From NCBI GenBank assembly GCA_029960865.1, contig JASBVX010000102.1, positions 1-5,708 of the forward strand: 5,708 nucleotides of DNA, given 5' to 3'. Under the pieces are notes generated by a model that ran no database searches, was not told the origin of the DNA, and saw only the letters and a program-made list of their open reading frames with translations. A program made the translations under genes and the position numbers. This stretch comes from Bacillota bacterium (GTDB lineage: Bacteria; Bacillota; Sulfobacillia; RBS10-35). Shown here piece by piece: positions 1 to 5,064 of this stretch (position 1 is the first letter of the stretch; each line of letters begins with the position of its first letter).

Positions 1-171
1 AACCACCAACAGGCCCGTCCAAAGGATAAAGCCCACCAGGTAACAGAAAATCCCGCCCATTATCCCAGCAATGGCGGTTGTGGTGAAGAGATAGGTGCCT
101 CCCACCAACAGGAGAAGAGACGCCAGAAAGCCGTAAAAACCGCTGATGGCCCAAACCTCTTTTTCCTTCAC
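1..171 (-). CDS. N-terminus of a membrane protein, possibly SPFH/band-7 (stomatin-like); cut by the window edge
   Basis: A minus-strand frame opens with GTG at 171-169 and stays open for exactly 57 codons to base 1. A nearby ATG (177-175) is followed at once by a stop codon, so GTG is the usable start; a purine-rich AGGAAGG lies at a good distance upstream of it. The peptide starts MKEKEVWAISGF, then has two hydrophobic stretches (about residues 12-29 and 33-57) separated by a short turn, which suggests a membrane hairpin. A short charged N-terminus, a two-segment hydrophobic region and an ending like GLLVV recall the leader of bacterial SPFH/band-7 proteins, where a conserved NPNEA-like segment and the SPFH domain would follow. 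That identity is inference, because the domain lies outside the window. It is divergent from the large plus-strand cluster, so it is a separate transcription unit. Confidence 0.6.
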   Translation of the reverse strand, partial: MKEKEVWAISGFYGFLASLLLLVGGTYLFTTTAIAGIMGGIFCYLVGFILWTGLLVV

Positions 172-203
172 CCCATGCCCACCTTCCTCGCGCTTATAGC
201 ATA

Positions 204-224
204 ATGATATCACATCGATATCAT
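204..224. promoter_or_regulatory. Perfect inverted repeat, candidate operator
   Basis: ATGATATC (204-211) and GATATCAT (217-224) are perfect 8-base inverted arms around a 5-base spacer. The same block can be read as a direct repeat of GATATCA at 206-212 and 217-223, spaced 11 bases, about one helical turn. It is AT-rich within GC-rich DNA and sits 33-53 bases upstream of the divergent membrane-protein start. It lies immediately upstream of minus-strand -10-like hexamers (TATGCT at 203-198, TATAAG at 198-193). Symmetry and position suit a dimeric repressor site controlling the minus-strand gene, perhaps also the plus-strand cluster. The regulator is unknown and none is encoded in the window. 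Confidence 0.5.
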
Positions 225-259
225 ACCGGAGGAGATCTCTAGGAGTTTCTCCGTTTCTG

Positions 260-265
260 TAGAAT
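260..265 (+). promoter_or_regulatory. Weak candidate -10 element for the plus-strand cluster
   Basis: TAGAAT matches the sigma-A -10 consensus at five of six positions and lies 25 bases upstream of the first plus-strand start codon. No credible -35 hexamer is visible 16-18 bases further upstream, so this is only the best available candidate for the promoter of the first gene. Confidence 0.22.
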
Positions 266-290
266 GAAAGGGGCGAAAGGATGAAGGAAT

Positions 291-1193
291 TTGCGCTGGG
301 TCCGCTACGAGCATCGCGGGAAAGTACTCCTGGGTATCGATGAGGAAAAGGGCGTGCGACACCTGAACGATCTTAACCTGCCTGAGGAGCTGGCTCAGGC
401 CATCGACGGCGGCCACATGGATCGCTGGATCGAGCTTCAGTCCCTCTGGCACCCCCTTCGGGACGAACTGGCCAAGGCACCCTTCCTTCCCCGCCCAGAA
501 GTTCGGCTTCTCGCCCCCTTTGGTGGGCGCCGGAAGAACCTTTTTTGTGTGGGCCGCAATTACAAGGCCCATGCAGAAGAATCAGCCGGCTTTTTTGGGA
601 CCGCCCCCGGCGACCTGCCTGCCTATCCCGTCTTTTTTACCAAACCGTACACCGCCATCATAGGGCCGGGGGAGGCCATCCGCTTTTCTCGCCGGGTCAC
701 CCAAGCGGTGGATTACGAAGGGGAGCTGGCTGTGGTCATCGGCAGGCAAGGGAGGAACCTCAGGGAGGAAGAGGCCATGGATTACGTCTTCGGGTTCACC
801 ATTTTGAACGACGTCAGCGCCCGGGATGTGCAAAAACGGCATGGCCAGTACTTCAAGGGGAAGTCCCTCGACACCTTCGCCCCTTTGGGTCCGGCTCTCG
901 TGGAGAAGGAAGACTTGCCCCCGGTGGAGGAGCTGGAGCTCCGAACGTGGGTCAACGGGGAGTTGCGGCAAAAGGCCAGCCCTAAAGATCTTCTCTTCTC
1001 GATTCCCCAACTTCTGGCCAGCCTTTCGGAAGGGATGACCCTGGAACCGGGAGACATCTTGGCGACCGGTACACCGGAAGGAGTGGGCCTTGGCCTGCAG
1101 CCGCCCCAGTTCCTGAAGGGTGGGGACCAGGTGCGGATTGCCATTACCGGCATCGGGGTCCTGGAGAACCGGGTACAAGAGGAGGAGCCCTAA
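291..1193 (+). CDS. Fumarylacetoacetate hydrolase (FAH) family protein
   Basis: This 300-residue protein belongs to the FAH family, cytosolic divalent-metal enzymes that hydrolyse, isomerise or decarboxylate beta-keto acids such as acylpyruvates, fumarylpyruvate, oxaloacetate or 2-hydroxyhepta-2,4-diene-1,7-dioate. The N-terminal part (about 1-80) resembles the small leading domain of bacterial members. The catalytic fold begins near NLFCVGRNYKAH (83-94). The metal triad is visible as E143 and E145 in DYEGELAVVIG and D174 in NDVSARD. KGKSLDTFAPLGP (189-201) and GDILATGTPEGVG (254-266) are further family hallmarks. Length is normal. The start is TTG at 291: a stop lies in frame at 282-284, no ATG is available, and AAAGG at 276-280 gives the ribosome site. 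The exact substrate cannot be read from sequence. The gene heads the plus-strand cluster, 51 bases before the MauE-like gene, but has no obvious biochemical link to oxidase assembly. Confidence 0.94.
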   Translation: MRWVRYEHRGKVLLGIDEEKGVRHLNDLNLPEELAQAIDGGHMDRWIELQSLWHPLRDELAKAPFLPRPEVRLLAPFGGRRKNLFCVGRNYKAHAEESAGFFGTAPGDLPAYPVFFTKPYTAIIGPGEAIRFSRRVTQAVDYEGELAVVIGRQGRNLREEEAMDYVFGFTILNDVSARDVQKRHGQYFKGKSLDTFAPLGPALVEKEDLPPVEELELRTWVNGELRQKASPKDLLFSIPQLLASLSEGMTLEPGDILATGTPEGVGLGLQPPQFLKGGDQVRIAITGIGVLENRVQEEEP

Positions 1194-1244
1194 GGGACCT
1201 CGAAGGACCAGGAGGCGTGAAGAAATGGAGGTAGGGATAGGGCG

Positions 1245-1691
1245 ATGAGGCTTAAAGCCTATGGGACGCGTGCCATTGCGCTGCTGCTTTCCTTTGTTTA
1301 CGGATACTCCGCCTGGACGAAGCTGGCCGACCCGGCCACCTTCAAGATTTCCCTGGAAGGATACTCCTTCCTGCGGCCGTGGGCCTCCTTTCTGCTGTGG
1401 TCCGTGCCCATCCTGGAGGTAACCTTGGCTGCCTTTTTGATCCTTTCCGTCATCTGGGACTGGCGCCGGGGATTGCGGGGAAGTCTCCTGGTGGCGGCGG
1501 CAGGTTTTGCGGCCTTCACCCTTGTGCTGTCCTGGTCCCTTTGGACGGGGGAAGGCCAGGCGGGGTGCGGCTGCTTTGGCGGCCTGGAACCGGTCAGCCC
1601 GTGGGATGTGGTTAGGGATGGCAGCTTCCTCCTCGCGGCCCTGGTGGGCTTTTACCTGGCTGCTCCTGCAGAGGGTCCATTGGACCATTGA
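1245..1691 (+). CDS. MauE/DoxX-family membrane redox protein
   Basis: The 148-residue product is an integral membrane protein with four likely helices (about 9-27, 46-69, 80-99 and 124-140). The signature is GCGCFGG (107-113), with C108 and C110 on the loop before the last helix, followed by a PW-DVVRD segment; this matches MauE-type members of the MauE/DoxX family. The first helix is followed by SAWTKLADPATF, like the SGxxKLxDP segment common in DoxX relatives. MauE was named for a role in maturing methylamine dehydrogenase, probably in disulfide or thiol redox. Here it sits directly before ctaG and a SCO gene, so supplying reducing equivalents to extracytoplasmic copper-centre assembly is a reasonable inference. 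ATG at 1245 is the only usable start; GGAGGT at 1227-1232 is somewhat distant (12 bases). Confidence 0.85.
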   Translation: MRLKAYGTRAIALLLSFVYGYSAWTKLADPATFKISLEGYSFLRPWASFLLWSVPILEVTLAAFLILSVIWDWRRGLRGSLLVAAAGFAAFTLVLSWSLWTGEGQAGCGCFGGLEPVSPWDVVRDGSFLLAALVGFYLAAPAEGPLDH

Positions 1692-1694
1692 GGG

Positions 1695-1724
1695 TTTTTC
1701 CTCCCCTTGCCCTTGGGGTAGACT
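1695..1724 (+). promoter_or_regulatory. Weak candidate internal promoter before ctaG
   Basis: TAGACT (1719-1724), within GGGGTAGACTAGAG, resembles a sigma-A -10 box. TTTTTC (1695-1700) is a poor -35 candidate 18 bases upstream. It lies in the 60-base gap between the MauE-like gene and ctaG, one of only two gaps in the plus-strand cluster, so an internal promoter is possible but not demonstrated. Confidence 0.22.
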
Positions 1725-1737
1725 AGAGGCAACGCGT

Positions 1738-1745
1738 AGGAGGTG
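1738..1745 (+). promoter_or_regulatory. Ribosome binding site that fixes the ctaG start
   Basis: AGGAGGTG is a near-perfect Shine-Dalgarno sequence ending 6 bases before the TTG at 1752. The GTG at 1743-1745 is in the same frame but lies inside this element, so it is very unlikely to be the real start. Confidence 0.8.
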
Positions 1746-1751
1746 AGGGGC

Positions 1752-2573
1752 TTGTTCAACACCCCCCTCTGGCTGATGTGGAACTGGCACCCTGCCGTGT
1801 TGGTGGCGGTGGGGCTTCTTGCTGTGGGTTACCCTGTGCTCCTCCGCAGGACCGGAACCCAAGGGCGCGGAGGAAGCCCCTGGGCTTTCTACGGAGGCCT
1901 CCTCTTGCTCCTTTTGAGCACCGAATCCCCCATCGACCATCTGGGGGAGATCTTTCTCTTTTGGGTTCATATGGTTCAGCACATGCTTTTGACCTTTACC
2001 GTTCCGCCCTTGATCCTCCTAGGGCTCAAGGGGCACCTGCCCGACATCCCCAAACCCCTTTTACCGGTGGCCCGCTTTTTCACCCAGCCTATCGTGGCCG
2101 CGCTTCTTTTCAATGGAGTTTTCTCGGCCTTCCATCTTCCCAGCCTCTACGAGTGGGCCATCTCCAACCGCTTTTTCCACTCCATCGAGCACCTGGCGCT
2201 GGTGGGCCTGGCCTTTCTCTTCTGGACCCCCATCATCGAGCCTCACCGGCAGCTATCGCACCTTTCGGAGCCGGGAAAGATCGTCTATGTGTTCCTGAGC
2301 GGTCTTCTCATGATCCCCGTCTTTGCCGGCGTGACCTTTGCCGATGTGGCCCTTTACTCTAGCCATGCGGATGCCCCGCGGATCATGCGCTTGACTCCCT
2401 TGGAGGATCAGCAGCTGGGCGGGATCGTGATGAAACTCTGGGGCGGCTTGGTCTATGCCCTGGTTTTGGTGGTGGCTTTCTACCGCTGGGTGGCCCAGGA
2501 CCCGGCCGGCAAAGCGGATCCCCAATTGTCCGTTCTCCCCAGGCGGGAAGCTCCTTCCCGTGAGGGTGCATGA
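1752..2573 (+). CDS. ctaG: Cytochrome c oxidase assembly factor CtaG (caa3_CtaG family)
   Basis: A 273-residue polytopic membrane protein of the caa3_CtaG family, known from Bacillus and actinobacteria to be needed for active caa3-type cytochrome c oxidase and thought to help build its copper centre. Family marks are the N-terminal WNWHP (10-14), the HMVQHM pair (H73, H77), FHLP (H128), IEHLAL (H147) and DQQLGG (219-224) before the last helix. The conserved histidines are plausible metal ligands. Seven hydrophobic segments are visible, about 16-33, 45-57, 68-91, 113-127, 145-160, 177-195 and 227-245. The start is taken as TTG at 1752 because AGGAGGTG at 1738-1745 is ideally spaced for it; an in-frame GTG at 1743 would add three residues. 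The stop overlaps the SCO start as ATGA, which indicates translational coupling with the other assembly factor. Confidence 0.93.
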   Translation: MFNTPLWLMWNWHPAVLVAVGLLAVGYPVLLRRTGTQGRGGSPWAFYGGLLLLLLSTESPIDHLGEIFLFWVHMVQHMLLTFTVPPLILLGLKGHLPDIPKPLLPVARFFTQPIVAALLFNGVFSAFHLPSLYEWAISNRFFHSIEHLALVGLAFLFWTPIIEPHRQLSHLSEPGKIVYVFLSGLLMIPVFAGVTFADVALYSSHADAPRIMRLTPLEDQQLGGIVMKLWGGLVYALVLVVAFYRWVAQDPAGKADPQLSVLPRREAPSREGA

Positions 2574-3196
2574 ATACGCCGTGGCTGCGGGTGATCCTCT
2601 GGAGCCTGGTCGTAGTCCTGGTGGTCTTCTACCTGTACCTGCGCTCCGCTGCCGGCGCATACGATCCCAGGGCCTACAGAGGGGCCGATCTGGGACTGGT
2701 GGCGGCTCCCTCCTTCCACCTCACCAACCAGAAGGGGGAGATGCGCCGGCTGGAAGATTACCGAGGTAAGGCCATTCTTTTGACCTTTCTCGATGGCCAC
2801 TGCAAAGATGTCTGCCCCCTCACCCTCCAGACCATGGCCGATGTGGAGAAGATCCTGGGGAAGGATCGCTCCCGGGTGGCCATGGTGGCCATCTCGGTGG
2901 ATCCATTGCTGGATAAGGTGGGGGAGCCGGCTCTGGTGGCCCAGAAGGGACCATCCCCGCAAGAATGGGATTTCCTCACAGGCTCCCTGGAGGCGCTGGA
3001 GCCGGTCTGGAAGGCTTACGGAGTGCAGGTGGACCAGATGGCGGTGGGGCGTTTCACCCTCAACCAGGCCCATGATACGGGATTTTTCATCCTGGACCCG
3101 AAAGGACGCCTCTATCGGTACATCCAGTCCGACGTGGAACCTATCCTGGTGGCCCAGTTGGTCAAGGAGGCCTTGGCCGCCGGTGAGACCCGGTGA
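2570..3196 (+). CDS. SCO1/SenC-family copper chaperone / thiol-disulfide protein
   Basis: The 208-residue protein has an N-terminal membrane anchor (about 7-25, no lipobox) and a thioredoxin-like domain on the outer side of the membrane. The SCO copper/redox site is complete: CKDVC (C78 and C82, the CxxxCP motif) and the distant histidine H168 in QAHDTGFFILDPKGR. VAMVAISVDP (103-112) is the usual central strand. SCO proteins deliver copper to, or reduce the cysteines of, the CuA site of cytochrome c oxidase subunit II. Adjacency to ctaG with a 4-base ATGA overlap supports that role. No good Shine-Dalgarno precedes the ATG, which fits translation by coupling from ctaG. Its last codons contain one copy of a 10-base tandem repeat shared with the start of the next gene. 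Length is normal for the family. Confidence 0.95.
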   Translation: MNTPWLRVILWSLVVVLVVFYLYLRSAAGAYDPRAYRGADLGLVAAPSFHLTNQKGEMRRLEDYRGKAILLTFLDGHCKDVCPLTLQTMADVEKILGKDRSRVAMVAISVDPLLDKVGEPALVAQKGPSPQEWDFLTGSLEALEPVWKAYGVQVDQMAVGRFTLNQAHDTGFFILDPKGRLYRYIQSDVEPILVAQLVKEALAAGETR

Positions 3197-3200
3197 GACG
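3182..3200 (+). repeat. Short tandem direct repeat at the SCO/lipoprotein junction
   Basis: GGTGAGAC occurs at 3182-3189 and again at 3192-3199, a 10-base period with nine of ten positions alike when the flanking bases are included. The first copy supplies a GGTGA element 6 bases before the lipoprotein start. The second holds both the SCO stop (TGA) and the lipoprotein start (GTG). It may be a small duplication that created this coupled junction, or coincidence in a low-complexity stretch. Confidence 0.5.
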
Positions 3201-3549
3201 GTGGCTCTTTCCCCTGATGATCCTTTTGCTTCTGACGGGGTGCGGCGGCGGCATCGACTGGAACGCTACCCATGAAGGCATGGAGGAAGTGCGGCAAGCC
3301 CTGGACCGAGGCGATTACGGCCAGGCCAAGGCCCGCTGGCAGCCGGTGGATCAGGTGATTCACACCATCTATCCGACCCTGAGGGAAAAAAACGGCCCTT
3401 TGGCCAGGGATATGTGGCACCATATGGCCCTGGTGGAGCTGGGGTTCATGAGCGGAAACTGGGACAAGGCCCAGGAAGGGGCTGAGGCTTTGCCCTCCAT
3501 CCTGAAAAAGGCGCAGGTGGAACTGGGAGGATTGAACGGTGGCCCCTGA
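3193..3549 (+). CDS. Small lipoprotein of unknown function
   Basis: The 118-residue product has a basic start (MRRW), a hydrophobic core and the lipobox LLTGC, with the lipidated cysteine at residue 17, so it should be a membrane-anchored lipoprotein on the outer face. After GGG the mature part is mostly helix-forming and rich in Trp, His and acidic residues. It includes RGDYGQAKARWQPVDQVIH (39-57) and MWHHMALVELGF (74-85), then SGNWDKAQEGAEAL (87-100). The alternation of short 'GD/GN-Y/W-x-KA' elements hints at a TPR-like or DUF4363-like helical bundle, but I do not recognise the family. The GTG start overlaps the SCO stop as GTGA and is the first start after an in-frame stop at 3184-3186. 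Its 3' end overlaps ftsE by 11 bases. It could serve oxidase assembly (metal or SCO partner) or the FtsEX/cell-wall module; the sequence does not decide. Confidence 0.82.
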   Translation: MRRWLFPLMILLLLTGCGGGIDWNATHEGMEEVRQALDRGDYGQAKARWQPVDQVIHTIYPTLREKNGPLARDMWHHMALVELGFMSGNWDKAQEGAEALPSILKKAQVELGGLNGGP

Positions 3550-4195
3550 CGCCCCTCTCGTCGAGCTGGAGAAGGTCACCTTCACCTATCTGGGGCAGGA
3601 GAAGCCTCTCTTCAAGGGCCTTTCCCTGCGCCTCCAGAAGGGGGAGTGGCTTTCCATCACCGGGCCTTCGGGATCGGGGAAGACCAGCCTCCTGCGGATG
3701 CTTTACGGCGCCGTTTTTCCCCTAGAAGGAGAGGTGAGGGTCTTGGGGACCCCCGTAGACCGCCGCAGCCGCTACCGCCTGCGCCGCCAGATGGGATTGG
3801 TCTTCCAGTCCTTCGAGCTGCTGCCCCGAAAGACGGTGCTGGAAAACGTCGTTTATGGGGCGGAAATCCTGGGATGGCCTCCCCGCAGGGCCAGAGAGAA
3901 GGCGGAACAGCGTCTGGCTGACGTGGGTCTTTTGCCCCTCAAGGACCGGCGCCCCGGCACCCTTTCCGGGGGCGAACAGCAGCGGGTAGGCCTGGCGCGG
4001 GCCCTCATCCACGAACCCCCCTTGATCCTGGCCGATGAACCGACGGGCAATCTGGACCCGGCCAATGCCCGGAACGTCTTCGAGATCCTGTGGGAGTTGA
4101 AGGAGCGGTGGGGGTCAGGGGTGGTTCTGGTGACCCACTCCCGCGATCTGGTGGAGTGGTCCCAGGGGCAGCACCTGGAGCTGGGGAGGCTTTGA
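3539..4195 (+). CDS. ftsE: Cell division ATP-binding protein FtsE
   Basis: The 218-residue ABC ATPase has all nucleotide-binding elements in place: Walker A GPSGSGKTS (42-50), Q-loop Q90, signature LSGGEQQR (142-149), Walker B LILADE (162-167, catalytic E167), a D-loop NLD and switch H200 in VTHS. The stretch FQSFELLPRKTVLENV (89-104) is typical of FtsE rather than LolD/MacB-type ATPases, and the length fits. FtsE powers FtsX to activate extracytoplasmic peptidoglycan hydrolysis during division. GTG at 3539 is the start because GGGAGG at 3525-3530 is 8 bases upstream, inside the lipoprotein gene, and the two genes overlap by 11 bases. FtsX follows with a 4-base overlap, confirming the pair. 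Confidence 0.96.
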   Translation: MAPDAPLVELEKVTFTYLGQEKPLFKGLSLRLQKGEWLSITGPSGSGKTSLLRMLYGAVFPLEGEVRVLGTPVDRRSRYRLRRQMGLVFQSFELLPRKTVLENVVYGAEILGWPPRRAREKAEQRLADVGLLPLKDRRPGTLSGGEQQRVGLARALIHEPPLILADEPTGNLDPANARNVFEILWELKERWGSGVVLVTHSRDLVEWSQGQHLELGRL

Positions 4196-5064
4196 ACATC
4201 TGGCCCTGGATCTATCTTCTGCGAGACGCGCGGCAGGGGATCGCCCGCTATCCCTTGAGCGCCCTGGCCGTCGTGATCATCGTGGCCTTTACCGCCATCG
4301 TTGCGGGAGGGACGGGGCTCCTTTTGGGGGCCAGCACGTCGGCGGCGGCCCTTTTGGAAAGGCAGGCGGAAGTGAGGGTGTTTCTTCGCCCTGAGGCCAA
4401 TCCAGAGGTGGTCGCCAGGGAAGCCAGGCAGATACCCGGGATCCAGGACGTCCAGGTGATCTCCCGCGCTGAAACCCTTTCCCTGATGGAGAAGGCTTTC
4501 TCCTCCCGGGTCAACCTGAGCCAGGTCTTTGCCGAAAACCCCTTCTTCGATAGCCTGCGGGTTCAGGTAAAAGATGCGTCTCAGGTTTTCGCAGCCGTCC
4601 GCGGGCTGGAGAGCCTTCCAGGGGTGGACGAAGTGGTGGATGCCCAGGCCTACGTGGAGCCCCTCTTGCGTTTGAGCCAGTTCCTTCGCCGGGCCGGCCT
4701 TTTGGCGGTGGCGGCCGTGACGGCAGTGGCGGCCCTGGTGGTGGCGGTCACCTGGCAGGTGGCCCTGCAAAGCCGCCTTCCCGAAATCCGGGCGAAAAGT
4801 CTGCTGGGGACTCCCCCTATCCGGCAGCTGGCCCAGGCCTCTTTGGAGGGAGGACTTCTCGGACTCCTGGGGGGCCTTTTGGCCGCCTGGGTCCAGGTCT
4901 TCTACCTCTCCGCCTTGGCCCAAGGGCTGGCGGCAGCCGTGCCCTTTTTCCAGCTGGTACCCCCATACGGTTTCTTCACCCTCCTCATCCTCCTGGGGAG
5001 CTTTCTTCTGGGGTCGTGCAGCGCGATGGCAGCCGCATACCGGGTGCTGCGGGAGGTGGACTGA
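4192..5064 (+). CDS. ftsX: Cell division protein FtsX (permease-like)
   Basis: From TTG at 4192 the protein is 290 residues, close to the family norm. It starts MNIWPWIYLLRDARQGI and has a first helix at about 23-46 and an extracellular domain at about 47-165. That domain contains EVRVFLRPEA (60-69), IPGIQDVQVISRAE (81-94) and NPFFDSLRVQV (116-126). Three more helices follow at about 168-189, 219-240 and 262-284. EIRAKSLLGTPPIRQLAQASLEG (split over 198-220) is the cytoplasmic coupling segment expected next to FtsE. The start overlaps the ftsE stop as TTGA. GGGGAGG at 4183-4189 is only 2 bases away, so initiation probably relies on coupling or on the weaker TGGAG at 4176-4180. The frame is open upstream to a GTG at 4090, but that would add 34 unrelated residues lying inside ftsE. 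FtsX signals ATP hydrolysis across the membrane to wall-hydrolase partners. Confidence 0.94.
   Translation: MNIWPWIYLLRDARQGIARYPLSALAVVIIVAFTAIVAGGTGLLLGASTSAAALLERQAEVRVFLRPEANPEVVAREARQIPGIQDVQVISRAETLSLMEKAFSSRVNLSQVFAENPFFDSLRVQVKDASQVFAAVRGLESLPGVDEVVDAQAYVEPLLRLSQFLRRAGLLAVAAVTAVAALVVAVTWQVALQSRLPEIRAKSLLGTPPIRQLAQASLEGGLLGLLGGLLAAWVQVFYLSALAQGLAAAVPFFQLVPPYGFFTLLILLGSFLLGSCSAMAAAYRVLREVD
5051..5058 (+). promoter_or_regulatory. Strong ribosome binding site for the coiled-coil protein
   Basis: GGGAGGTG near the end of ftsX lies 6 bases before a TTG at 5065 that directly follows the ftsX stop. It is the main evidence that translation restarts here on TTG. Confidence 0.78.

Noticed and set aside
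242..252. Small hairpin GGAG-ttt-CTCC upstream of the FAH gene
   Set aside because: A four-pair stem in purine/pyrimidine-rich DNA is expected by chance and has no further regulatory context.
281..343. Short ATG frame (20 codons) at 281 that could be a leader peptide before the FAH gene
   Set aside because: It ends at a TGA inside the FAH gene, has no recognisable attenuator structure or codon run, and the AAAGG element upstream is adequately explained by the TTG at 291.
1694..1720. Possible terminator hairpin (CCCC at 1703-1706 with GGGG at 1715-1718) between the MauE-like gene and ctaG
   Set aside because: The stem is only four pairs and the T-run lies before it rather than after, so it does not fit a plus-strand rho-independent terminator.
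582..1982. Minus-strand open frame of 466 codons opposite FAH, the MauE-like gene and the start of ctaG
   Set aside because: It spans three real genes and two gaps on the other strand, is rich in Pro, Gln, Gly, Arg and His with no recognisable domain, and arises from the lack of stops in the antisense frame of GC-rich codons.
4090..4191. Upstream extension of the ftsX frame to GTG 4090
   Set aside because: The 34 extra residues are Gly/Pro/Val-rich, lie within the conserved C-terminal part of ftsE and are not part of FtsX proteins, which begin close to the NIWPWIYLLRDA segment.
3853..4923. Minus-strand open frame of 356 codons opposite ftsE and ftsX
   Set aside because: Same low-complexity antisense composition; both plus-strand genes have complete family motifs throughout this stretch.
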